From Tilletiaria anomala UBC 951 (Eukaryota; Basidiomycota; Exobasidiomycetes; Georgefischeriales; Tilletiariaceae): a stretch of DNA of 64,000 nt. Numbering within the stretch: position 1 is the stretch's first letter; each line of letters starts with the position of its first letter. Below are positions 25,243 to 36,739 of this stretch, piece by piece. The DNA is taken from contig NW_013547006.1 in assembly GCF_000711695.1 (NCBI RefSeq), forward strand, positions 1 through 64,000, written 5' to 3'. The notes beneath the pieces are model-generated. The model searched no databases and was not told the DNA's origin. It saw only the letters and a list, made by a program, of their open reading frames with translations. Made by a program: the position numbers and the translations under genes.

Positions 25243-26356
25243 GAGCGGGCGTTCAGGAAAGAGAAGCACGGTCGCGCAGGTGCGAGATGTGAAGTGCCAA
25301 GTACCAAGGTCGTTACTATGATGCTGCCTGAATGCTAGCAACCAGGATCGCATCACCTTCGCGGCTAGTAAGCACGAGCTGAACCTCTCGCCTTTTGGTC
25401 CCCAGCCAGCGTGGCTGTGGCCGCCTCCTGTTGGCTGGCGCAGTGCCGACCCGTTCATTTTTCATGGTTTCTACAAAACTGGAGGGAGAACTGAACAGGC
25501 ACCAGCTCTGCCTCTTTGGGCTCTAACCCTGCCGTTTCCCCGGAAAGTGTAAGAGAGCCCGGAATTAGAAGGTGCAAAAGGTAGACGCCGACAAAAGGCT
25601 CTGAATTTCCTTCCGCAGTTTGGCTGCCCCTAGGAAGAATTCCATCCGCCACACCCCAGTCATGTAGAGAGTGCGCCCCCTGCCACCCGCAGCTGCTAAT
25701 GATGAGCACAACAACCTCACGTCTCGTCATAATATTCGGGGACCAATGTTGATCAAGCATGCGTCACAGGTAGTTTCGCATCAGCCGCACTTGTTGGACA
25801 CCGCGTCGAAGGAGAGTGGACACAGTAGGGCTTGCTGCGAGGTGCTGTATGCCCCCAGGCTTCAGTTCCAGCCACTCGTGAGGACTCTGAGACGGAGTGT
25901 CGGCTGCGACCACGCCGGCTCTTGTACGAGATTATCAACCTCACCCCCCAGCCTTCTTTTCGCTCGCTCCTATCAACCACATTGACAGAACCGCTGAGCA
26001 AATACGCACGCTCCTTTGCTCACGCTAGCAGCGGATTCCCATCCTCAAACTCTCTCCCGCCACTGCCTTCACTGCAACTCGACTCGTTAATCGGCCTCAA
26101 CCACGCCCTGACAGCCACATTCTTGTGCGCGGCCCAATGCCGTTCCCTTGAATAAGAACGCCAAGCTTTAGTCGACAATTTCTATCTGCCAGATCTCTCG
26201 CGTGCGCCTCACAGGGTAGGTAGAACGCTTCTGCCAGGCAACACGCGCCGTGCTGACCGAGAATTTGCGTCTTGTTCAATACCTGCATTTGCAGCGTTAC
26301 CCTGTCGACTACAGGGGTCACCTTTTACTTTCACTCCGCCTTCGTACCTCGCAAAC
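25243..26356. other. Divergent promoter region between the complex I subunit and RAX2
   Basis: About 1.1 kb between opposed start codons. Short open frames have no recognisable features, and I see no repeat or RNA gene. Confidence 0.5.
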
Positions 26357-29300
26357 ATGAAGAAAGGCCTAGCATTGGAAACAACAGCTGGGCCTTCGCG
26401 GCCACCGAGACGGGGAAGAAGGAACATGCTGGCGGCAGGTGTGGCTACAGCAATAATGCTGCTTGCACCGAAAGTAGCCGCCGACAGCTCGTCCTTCCCC
26501 TCTATCGACTTCGACGCGCTGGGCCTGGTCGGGGTCGTGGGTGCATTCTCGGGACTCGAGATCTGGAACTCGTCACTAGTTGCCACCCCAGCACTGGCCG
26601 GGCAGCAGCTCAACCCCAGTGCGTCGACACTGCTTGCACGAGCACACAACGGGTCGCTCATCCAGATCGGTTCCACCAACTCTGGTGGTGAAATTCGCGC
26701 GATTTGCCAACTCGGTGGCGCAAAAGCGGGCGTGTTCATGGGCGGCAATTTTTCAGAGGTCGGAGGCGTGACCGCGAGCAATGTCGCCAGCTGGAACCCC
26801 ACCACAGGGAAGTGGGACAATATCGCAGGTGGTATCGACGGTCCTATCGATGCGCTGTACTGCGACACGCAGCATCAGACGGTCGTGTTCGGAGGGGCAT
26901 TCGGCGCTCCGACGGCAGCCGCCAACGCATCAGCATATTTGGGGAACGTTGCGCTTTGGGATGCGGCTGCGGGGATGTGGAATCCCCCAGACTTTGGAGG
27001 CTTGAACGGCGCAGTCAGGACCATCTCTCCCGGGATAAACTCCTCCATGGTCCGCTTTGGAGGATCCTTCTCGGTCTCCTTCACTGGCGGGCAGATCCAA
27101 GGCGTATCCTCAGGCGTCAACACATCGGCCAGCCCCATCACAAGCGGCCTGGCGCCGTTATCCCTCGCACAATCTGAGCTCACAGGCGGGCCCTCCTCCG
27201 ACATTGACGGCTTCAGCAACCCTGCACAGATCCTCTGCCCGCAAGGAAGCGATGGAGCTGGTAGCTCATACCTCTTTGCAGATGGCGGAAACGGCCAGCT
27301 CACCATTCGCACATTCCGGTCCATTGACGCACGAGCATTCCGCATCGGCAATACATTCTATCAGGGACGGGGCACAAAGACGTTCAACGTCGTCTCGATC
27401 CCGGACAACACCGTCCTTGAACTCATCTACCTTGATCCAGCGACGAATCAGAACGCAACTTGCACAACTGCCTGTCCTCTGGCTCATTCGGAAACAATCC
27501 CTTTCCAGGACTTTCTAATCTCCAACGCGGCTGCCAACAATGCACCGAACGGGATCAAGAAGATGACTGGCTTCCAGTTCACAGCCACAGATCACTATGG
27601 GGATGGCGCCGGACTGCACATCTTGGAACTGCTTTCGGCTGGATCGTGGGCTTATGCGTACGAGGCATCGAACCGCGGAGCATGTTCGTCTCTTGAAGTC
27701 GGCGTGAACGGCACATACTCGCAATCGACGTCCACAGGAGACTGGTACCCTGCAACCTACTCGACCTTGACGGGCACCACCGAGTCTTATCTCGCCCTGA
27801 CGGATAGCTCGAGCACCATTGGCACGGATAGCGGTGCGTCGGTCTCTTGGAACGTCTATGTTCCCATCACGGGTAACTACTCGATCTACATGCAAATTCC
27901 TGGCTGCAAGCAGACATCGACGTGTGGCCAACGCATAGATGTCCTCGCTACCGTCATGAACAACGCGACCAATTCGGGCACGCCAACTACAATATCTCAG
28001 GACGTGCAGGACACGACCGCGGTGCTCGTGTATGACGGCGAGGTACAAGGTGCCACCCCTTCCTTTTTGCCTTCGGTTGTGCTCTCCATCCCGCAGAATC
28101 CGACAGCGCCGGATTCCTCGAGCTTCACTGTAGTGGCGGACCGAGTCAACTTTGTGCTTCGCAATAGCTCCTTTTTACCTCTTACCGCTCAAAACTCGTT
28201 TGGCCTATTCGAGTATGACCTGTTTGACTCGGCTGCTACCTCGCTACAAATGAACATGTCAGCTCTACTGCTGAACAGCACGATAACACCCCTCGACAAT
28301 TTTGCTGTCGCGCTTCGCAGCGCAGGCGTCGCCCAGAACTCGACCGAGTACGTCTCATCGATCGCCAGCGTCGCCAACAGGACGTTCGTTGCCGGCGTGT
28401 TCCGCGCTGGCAACGGTGACCCGAAAAGCCTGTCCCCCGTGAACAGCAGCAGCAGTGACTTTGCAAGCATTGTTAGCTTCACAAGTGCGAGTAATGGGGC
28501 GAACATCATGCGTCTTGCCGGCGGTGGTGTGCTCGGACCGGTCACTGGCATGGTCGCGGTGGACAATTTGATCTACATCGGCGGTAACTTCTCTTCCACT
28601 GCCGACGGTCAGGTGCAGCTGATGAATGCCGCCCGTTACGACCCTGCTGAGGACACATGGGCATCCCTGGCAGATGGCCTGTCTGGCCCAGTTTCGTCTG
28701 TCAGCACGATCGCAAAGGACGGTGTTCTTTTCACCGGCCATTTCAACGCCACCGGCAGTGAGACTTCGACTGGCGGCTATGCCATCTGGAATACGACAAC
28801 CAAAGCATGGCAGCTGCAGACTCCACTTGTGGTGGGCAGCATTTCCGCAGGTAACGGTGCGCCCGATGCAGAGCCGAAGTCCCTAAGCTACTTTGCCGGG
28901 CCCATTTCCGTGCTCAGTACCAACAGCGCACCCGCTGCGGTCACTCTACAGGAGCCGGCGAAAAACAGCCAGCTCCCCGTCATCAAGGCGCTGAACTTCG
29001 CTTTCGACAATGGCACTGGACCTGTGACGAACAGCTTGCGCCGCGGCCTGGACCACCTCTCGGCTTTCACGCGCAACCTCCACTCTCGACAGCTTTCAGC
29101 ATCACAGACAAATTCGCCATCACTGCTACCCCGCTGGCTGCAAGGCGCGACGGCACTTGTAAAGCGGCAAGACGCACTTGCTCCGCCTTCGCTATTTTCC
29201 GACGATCGCAACCAAGTCTTAGCGACGGTGTTTTGGCAGCGACCCGATGGCAACTATAGCCAGATCGTTGGCGGCAACTTCTCTACGACGACAGGCATCA

Positions 29301-31004
29301 ACAACATTGGCATCTACGACGATGAGAGCAGATTACTGACGCCTTTGCCGGGGTATCCCAATTCAAGCGGTGGCACAGCCTCGAGCGTTAGCGTCATCCG
29401 CTCACTTTTGGTCGTCAATAACACGCTCTTTGTGGGGGGTGACGGTGGCATGAACATCTTTGACCTTGAAACTGGTGCCTGGAACGCTAACATCGCTGCT
29501 TTAACAGCGACTAAGGGTTCCGCCTCAGTAACCAAGCTGGCCCATCGCCCCGATAGCAGCATTGTTGTCGCATCCGGCACGTTTGACAGTGCCGGCTCTC
29601 TGCCATGCCCCAGTGTCTGTGAATGGAATGCCGAGGAAATGAGATGGATACCGCTTGGGACGGGCTTTGCAGGGACCGTCACCGACATGGACTTTGCTAG
29701 CGTGAGCGTTTCTGTTTCATCAATACACTTGACAGATCCAGCTGACATGAAATTTTGACTCTCAAAAGGATCACGCGGGGACACTGATCGTCGCAGGATC
29801 TCTCTTCGTCAACGGCGTGTTCGCCTCGCTGGCGGGCTGGAGCTTTGACAATGCCACCTGGACACCTTATGGCCAGATTGGCACTGGACCAGACCAGATT
29901 CCAGGACCAGCAACGGCCGTATCTGTCGATGATTTGCAGATTAACTCGATTTTTGTCGCAGGCCGGACTACTGATGGGACCAAGCCCTTCCTCGTTAAGT
30001 GGAATGGTTCGGCTTTCCAGAGCCTCGGCGATCCACAGCTCCTGGCTGAAACGGGCGTGGCACAGCTCACCTTCATGCCGATCAATACGGCGCACTCGCC
30101 CAATGATGTGCTCGAGAGCAACCGTATCTTGGTTGTCAGTGGCGCGCTCAGTATGCTGGATTACGGGAACGTCTCAAGCGCCTTCTTTGACGGTACAAAT
30201 TGGGCACCCTTCCTACGCGCTATCGACTTGAACGGCCAGTCTGGCATCGTCCGGGGAGTCACTCGATCGATCGAGACGTTGAGATTCCCGAATCTACATC
30301 GACTCGCTGTTGGCCTCGTCATCTTGATATCAATCGCCATCGGCCTCGGCATCGTCTTCCTGCTCGTCCTGCTCGGTCTGATCTTCGCGCTCACCCGGCG
30401 TCGGTCAAAGGACGATCTCACAATACCCTTGTCTTCATCGGACGATTCACTGGGGGCTCCAGAGACAAAGCCAGACTCTCTGCTCGCCACGCTGAACGCG
30501 GCGACAGAGAACGTCATGGGCGCCGGGCATCACGATGCTGGCTACTACAGCTCCTCCGGGTATCGCGCGGGTGGGGAATCAAGTGGCTCTGCGCGGGAGC
30601 CAGTCGGGCACAACCGGATGGACTCGGTTGCATTTGGCACAAATGACCACAGTGATGAGACACAGACGAGCATGGTCTATCATAGCGACGGGGCCGCCAC
30701 TGGCAGGTCAGGCTACTACACGACCGACTCTAGCAATGAGCAGCAGCAGCGCAACATCAGCGTTGGCGCACCTGGACCCCTTTCCACCGAATACACCTCA
30801 GAAAGCGGCTGGGAGGAGATGGCGGACGAGACTCAAGGCTTCGTCGCACATGCTCGCTATAGCTTTGAGGCAACCCACCCTTCGGAGCTCAGCGTACGCG
30901 CTGGCCAACAGCTAGCCATCCTTTCGGACGAAGACGAGAGTTGGTGGCTCGCGCGTGATGTGAACGGCAATCAAGGTGTCATCCCAGCGACGTACGTGTT
31001 ATGA
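26357..31004 (+). CDS. RAX2: Rax2-like polarity landmark protein with C-terminal SH3 domain
   Basis: Large type I membrane glycoprotein that marks sites of polar growth or budding in fungi. There are two exons, 26357-29701 and 29769-31004 (about 1526 residues). The N-terminus has a hydrophobic signal (MLAAGVATAIMLLAPKVAA). The ectodomain carries repeated Kelch-like blades of the GGNFS type (AGVFMGGNFSEVGGVTASNV, LIYIGGNFSSTADGQ) and many N-glycosylation sites. Next comes one transmembrane helix (LAVGLVILISIAIGLGIVFL, then LVLLGLIFALTRRRSK) and a Ser-rich cytoplasmic tail. It ends in an SH3 domain (FVAHARYSFEATHPSELSVR, DESWWLARDVNGNQGVIPAT). The SH3 end is absent from budding-yeast Rax2, and I believe it is a basidiomycete feature. 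Confidence 0.88.
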
Positions 31005-32800
31005 CGTAACTGCACTTTGCACCGTTCGCCATCGCAGCGCTGCTATTCCGCTTGCCAAGGGATTTTGGGATGATCCTCTATACCACAAACCTTCGACCAC
31101 ACCAACTCTTCTACTCTCCTTATTGCTTACCCGACCCCTTCGCCTTCATTTTTCAAAGCCACTCATTTTACATCCGCGGCCCGCAAGCACGGCTATAAGC
31201 TGGACACTTTCTTGTAATTATCAAACCGCATCGCACACAACGATACCACGAGCACCAGTTCGAAGCTCCATGCTCCTGATCCCAGATTGCCATGTGACCA
31301 GCTTTCAAGTCGAATGAGGGATGAAGCTGGCAGCTACACATGGAAATCGGCAGTAATTGCGTCACGTGACTTCCATTCGCCTAACAAACAATCAATTGTC
31401 GGTTGCTAAGACGGAGCGTGCGCGCCGCGCCCAACGGCAGAAAACAAGTGTAACACCTAGCGCTCAAACAACCGTTGGCATTCTTGCCAACCGGGGCAGG
31501 GAAGGCCTCGCGATACTGGCAGCTGGCAAGACGAAGCCATAAGTGTCCGATACTTTTCGGCACGCCAAGCAACCCAAGCTTCACAGGGCACAGGCAGGTA
31601 TAGGCCAAGGAAGAAGAGACGGTACTTAGCGGCCAGCTGGTCGTCCTCGCTACGCAGGTCTTGTAGGGTCTCGTCGGGCCTCTCAGACCCTCAAGGAGGA
31701 CAGGAATCAGGGTCCGCAGTCAGCGGTTAACCCGGGCCTCGCGGCAGCTCTCAGATTGGTCTAGCTTGGCAGAGGGCTGGGGTCTTTTGTCTCCTCGAAC
31801 TTTCCACTTTCGAGTGCCGATCCTCGGGTTTCAAGATAAGACATTATCCACGGCCCCACCCTACTCCACTCAAAGTGCCGACTCCGGTCTCTCCAGGTCC
31901 ACCCAGGCGTCGCAGTGGGTTCATCTCTGCTGTGCCAGTGTTTTGCCCGCCGGTATGTGGGCAGTACAAATGTGTTGTGTATACAAAATACATACCTGAA
32001 CATGGCCAAGAAGCTGTCGTGCACTTCTCGTCTTATTACTATGGTAGCTGTCAGCATCCGCCTTGTGCCTCTTGGTTTTGGCAGGATTTGGCTCTTGCGC
32101 CAATGCGATCGGGAATGATGCACCTTGCACCCATATTCATGATAATAGCGCACTGCAGCAGGACTGTAAGAGATGAGGCGATGAGGACCCGCCTTGGCTG
32201 GTGTCTTGTGCGACTTTAATCCTGACCACTGATGACTGACTGACCGGCTAACCGCTGGCGCGCAGTCACAGGTACATGCTGACATCAACGGCAGTAGTCT
32301 TCCATCTTCGCATACAACAGAGTAATGCCGTGCGCCTGAGTTTCCTTTACAGGCAGCACAGTGCGAACCCAAATCTTCGGAATGCTGGGCGGTGGGCACT
32401 GCCATACAAGTTCATTGACAGCGCGTTGTCATTGCTGTACTCAACCTGCCCAATCTGCAATAACTTTTAACCACTGACTGCACTGAACGTACTGATGAAT
32501 GGCGCTGACACGCTGATGTTCGTACTGCTTGTGGCTTAGCAACTATATGTAACTACTGACCGCCCCGACCGTCGAGGTCTACACTCAAATTCAAAAAGAG
32601 GGGCACTGTTATTTCAGCCCTGTCTCACGTCTCGATTGTAATCCTCACACCTTTATCATCCACGCCGTCTCCTTCATTTTAGTTTGCTCGTCTTTTCCTT
32701 TCACCAAAACGGTCTTACCTACCAAGCTGCCTTTGTCGTCTTCCTAATACGCTTTGGAAGTTGGGTTCTCTTCCACGCGAGACTTGACGACCTCGGCAAG
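31005..32800. other. Long intergenic region
   Basis: About 1.8 kb. A 214-residue open frame lies on the minus strand (31761-32405) but is rich in Trp, His, Arg and Ser with no domain, and reads like chance. A GC-rich, hairpin-prone part lies at about 31620-31760. The last 200 bp before the secreted-protein gene are CT-rich promoter-like DNA. I cannot name an RNA gene here. Confidence 0.45.
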
Positions 32801-33783
32801 ATGAAGGTCAGAAGTCAACCTGCTGCCGCGCTGTTCGGTTTTTCACTCTTTCAAGCAGTCTCCGCCGGTGTATTAGGCCGCTATGAGCTGAGCCAGCCTG
32901 TTGTCGATGAGAATGCCCTCGCGAGCGGGTCGTCGTCAAGGCTGGCGTCCATCTCCCTAGCCGAAGCACGAGCGGTGGCCGACCGTCAACTTGCGCTGGC
33001 GGACGCGGCGCTCGGATCGACGGACATGCTGGACAAACGTGTTGTCGGCACCATTGGCTGCAATGGTTTCTCCTACTCGGGCACGCTCAAGCTCGTTTCA
33101 AGGTCGACAGGCAAAGCCAAGAATGCCGCTTTTGAAGGTATTCGGAACAAAGATGGACTGCAGATGCTCGACGTCGGCCACGGCGAGGTTAGCGCTCCAG
33201 CACAGTCGTTCCGTTTCGATGCTTGCAGCAGCAGCTTCATGAAGTGGCACAGGCAAGACGACAAGGCGGCGACAGTGTGGTATGGGTACGTCGGCGACGA
33301 ACACTTTGTGCTTGCGTTGCCCCCATCGAAAACTGGGCTGACTCGCCTACTTTTTTTCGGGGCTATTCTAGGCATCTCCGATGGGAGCAGAGCCCTCATC
33401 ATTGCGTTTCAGGAGCACAGCTCGCTCAGTCGACTTCCAGGCTGGTGAACGACCAATGTTCCTACTCGGATGACAGTTCTCAGATGATGCAATACTGGGT
33501 GAGTTCCGGCTTTGCATTTTCAAATACCTCGGGCAAGATTGTGTATTGATATCTGATGCTCTGATTTCGACAGTCGCTCACAAAACAACCCAGCTCAAAC
33601 GGATTCAGCTACAACCTCGCCTTTATCGGCGAGCCGCGCGACGATCCAGACGGCGACTTTAGCGGGAAGTACACGCTTGGCCGTGAGACGCTGGCGCAGA
33701 ACGGCAGCGGCACGCACTATGTCAAGCTCAACTATGTCGATGATGGTAGCCCCGCGAGCGCGTACTACCTGAAACTCGTGTGA
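32801..33783 (+). CDS. Small secreted protein of unknown function
   Basis: Exons are 32801-33285, 33372-33498 and 33574-33783, about 273 residues. It begins with a signal peptide (MKVRSQPAAALFGFSLFQAV, then SAGVLG) and an Ala/Ser-rich stretch. A domain follows containing VGTIGCNGFSYSGTLKL, FDACSSSFMKWHRQD, VNDQCSYSDDSSQMMQYW and, at the end, YTLGRETLAQNGSGTHYVKL. Three Cys lie in the mature part. No family is recognised. It looks like an extracellular or cell-wall-associated protein. If the first intron were kept, the frame would stop 52 codons on (at 33446-33448), so regulated splicing could yield a shorter form. An effector role in a plant-associated fungus is only a guess. Confidence 0.7.
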
Positions 33784-34551
33784 GGTGCTAGACGCTTCCT
33801 CGCGCCCCGTCGAACAGTCCCCTCGTCTCGTTGCGTCACGCTCCTTTCCCCCCAACCTTTCTATTTCCGACTTTCCGTGCTGTGCGGATATACACAGCCC
33901 CGATCTGAAGGACGTGCTGCGCGCGTCCTTTCTCTTCTGCCATTGCATGACTAGAACGTGATACGGGGCCCCTTTGGGCATCCTCTTGCCTTTCACCTTT
34001 GCGTGCTCCTCTCCTCTCATTCCTTGCCGCAACCAACCCTGCTCCCGCCCTATTCGCCTTTGCTGATCCGCTCTCCCTAGTCACATGACCACTGTACTGT
34101 ACTAACCAGATCAAATGATGCCAAGTCGCTTGACATGCGATGTTCCAATGGCCAATCCAACTTGGAGCATGTATCGTAAGGCGATCTGTCCAGAGTTTCG
34201 TGTTTCGTGTCTCGTATTCTCGGTCAGCGTGGTGGCGGGGGTAAGGTGAGACGGATCGGATGACGATGTGTTTGCTATCTACAGCACGGGTTCCGTTCCG
34301 ACATGATATGTGTGTGGACAAGGCCACACTTAACACCAAGCATCGTCTTGCATACGCCCGAGGCTTCCGGTCAGCTTTCCTATTTCTGTTCTCTTGCATG
34401 CCGGCGTATATATAAGAAGCAGGCTTTCCAATCCCAATCCATCGGGCAGGGTTGTCTGCTTGTGCGCCCACCCCATCTCTTGCTCTCCATATTCGCATTT
34501 TGCTCCGTCTTCTTTTCGGCCAGGACCTAAGCAAGCCCGAATAGTGTTTGA
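33784..34551. other. Intergenic, promoter side of ECM4
   Basis: About 770 bp. No coding pattern is seen. A TATA-like site lies near its end. Confidence 0.5.
34407..34415 (+). promoter_or_regulatory. TATA-like box upstream of ECM4
   Basis: TATATATAA lies about 137 bp before the ATG at 34552, a usual distance in filamentous fungi. A strong TATA box is compatible with a stress-inducible gene. Confidence 0.5.
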
Positions 34552-36162
34552 ATGGTTGCACGTAGGTTCGTCTTTCAGCTCCAATCTCGCGTAGCAGCAG
34601 CTCCCTGTCGCACGCAGAGGAAATCGTTTGCTACAGCTTCGTCGGCGTCAACGTTGGCTCCAGTGAAACTGTTGGGAAGTCATACAACTCCAACGGAAGC
34701 AACCTCAGCAGCAACAGCACGCTCGAACATCTTCATCAGGATGGCTTCCACCGACACAAAAAAGAATGACGTGCTCGTCTGGGCTTCCAAGGACGGCCAC
34801 TACCGTCGCCAGGTGTCCTCATTCCGCGACTCGATCTCCATCGCGCCGGACAGCCAGTTCCAGCCAGAGCTGAATAGGTACAAACTGATCGTCTCGTATG
34901 CGTGTCCTTGGGCACACCGCACGCTAATTGTCCGCGCTCTAAAGGGCATGGATAAGGTGGAGGGTTTGCTGCCGTACACTTCCGTCAACTCGTTCCTCGG
35001 CTCGAACGGGTGGACCTTTACCTCCGACGAAGGCCCAGAAGGACTTGGCATTCTCGGAGAGGGGTTCGTACCCGGTCACAAGGACAAAAAGCTTATCAGG
35101 GACTTTTACAGGGAGGCCGATCCTGGTTACAACGCTAAGTGCACGGTCCCCATCATCTGGGATGAAAAGAACAAGACGATCGTATCGAACGAATCATCTG
35201 AGATCATTCGCTTCATGAACACGTGCTTCGACCAATTCCTTCCCGAAGATAAAAAGGGGCTCAGCTTCTACCCAGAGGACGACAAATTGCGCAAGGAGAT
35301 TGACGAATTGAACGAATGGGTATACGAGTGAGTGGCAGTGCTGCCCAGAGCTATTCGATGGCTGCAGAGAAGGAGAGTGTGGCAGCTGAGCATTTTCCTT
35401 GTCGATCGCGACTTACAAGTACAATCAACAATGGCGTCTACAAGTGCGGGTTTGCGTCTAAGCAGGAAGCATACGAAGCGAACATCAAACCCCTCTTTAA
35501 AAGCTTGGACCGAATCGAGTCCATCCTTTCGGATGGGAGGGACTACTTAATCGGTAACAAGCTCACCGAGGCCGACATCAGGTTGTACACGAGTGAGTCC
35601 CGCTAGTCGTACGTACTGATGTTAACTTCAGGGAAGATGCTGACGTCCTTGTGTGACCCCTGGTTTCGCTTTCCTCAGCCATCATCCGCTTCGATCCGGT
35701 CTACGTAAGTCGCGTTCTTCTCCGCATCCATCCTAGCGGACTGCTATCTAACGTGTCCCACGTAACTGCTCTTGCTCCTTCCCTCGCAACACAGGTCGGC
35801 CACTTCAAATGCAACCTCAACACGATCCGCGCAGGCTACCCGGAGATCCACCGCTGGTTGCGCCAGCTGTACTGGAGCGTCCCCGGGTTCAAGGAGACGA
35901 CGCGCTTTGATCACATCAAGGCTCATTACTACCAGTCGCACTCGCAGGTGAATTTAACTTGTCCTCCTTTGCGCTTTTCTTTTGGATGCAAATGTTGACC
36001 AACCGAATGCTGGACGTCAATCACCCCCCTCCCAAACACCCCGCACATGCTCCGCTTCTGCAGATCAACCCGACACGCATCGTGCCATCGGGACCAGCGC
36101 CCGACATTCTCCCGCTGGAGGCGCAAGACTCTGCCCGAAAGCGCCAGAAGACAGACTCATAG
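34552..36162 (+). CDS. ECM4: Glutathionyl-hydroquinone reductase (Xi-class GST, Ecm4/Gto-like)
   Basis: Reduces glutathionyl-hydroquinones and helps detoxify quinones. The frame opens at 34552 with a Ser/Arg/Ala-rich presequence that may target mitochondria. A second ATG at 34741 ([10 protein letters not shown]) would give a cytosolic form. Landmarks are the catalytic CPWAHR (in [19 protein letters not shown]), [17 protein letters not shown] with EIIRFM after it, [35 protein letters not shown] and [15 protein letters not shown]. One internal coding exon is only about 26 nt (IIRFDPVY). The stop is at 36160-36162. Exons join cleanly by GT-AG and the length fits the family plus presequence. Two possible starts suggest dual targeting, which is inference. 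Confidence 0.92.
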
Positions 36163-36739
36163 GAGCGAAAAGCGATTTGGGAAAGCTCAAAAGTCGCAGC
36201 ATGGACGCGAGTGACGAAATCGCAAACCAGATGTTGAGATGTTGTATTCTACTCTTTCACAGATGTTGTAATTGAGAGAAACACAATGCAGGGCAGCAGC
36301 CGCGGAGGAAAGGAAGAAGCATCTGCAGGGGGTTGCAATTTACCGATTTATCTATAATTACAACTGCGCCGCACCGCGGAAGCCTCGCGCCGCGGAATTG
36401 TTTTTCATATGGTGTGCTTCCTGTTTTTTCTGTACCGTCGAGCTCCTGTGTCAGTGCGCAAACACACACCCCGACCTGACGGTTGCATCTGGGCAAGGGA
36501 GAAGCACGCCTGACGGCAGCCTCTTTTGCTGCTTCGCATCTGCCCTTCTTGCCTCTACATTGCTCTGCCGTGTAGGCTGCCTGCAACCTTTCTCCCTAGC
36601 GGCAGGGCGCAACAGAGACGCGCCAGACTCTTTCCTGCTGCAATGTCCTCCACATCTGCCATGCACCTGCGCTTTCTTCTCTGCTTGAAGCGAGATGCAA
36701 GACCGTGCGAAGCCTGTCGGAGGCGAGCACACATTTTGA
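36163..36739. other. Convergent intergenic region, 3' flanks of ECM4 and SEC61
   Basis: About 575 bp between two stop codons facing each other. No gene is seen. Confidence 0.6.

Noticed and set aside
31761-32405. 214-residue open frame on the minus strand
   Set aside because: Composition is rich in Trp, His, Arg and Ser, no domain is seen, no conserved wording, and it lies in a promoter-like region. Treated as chance.
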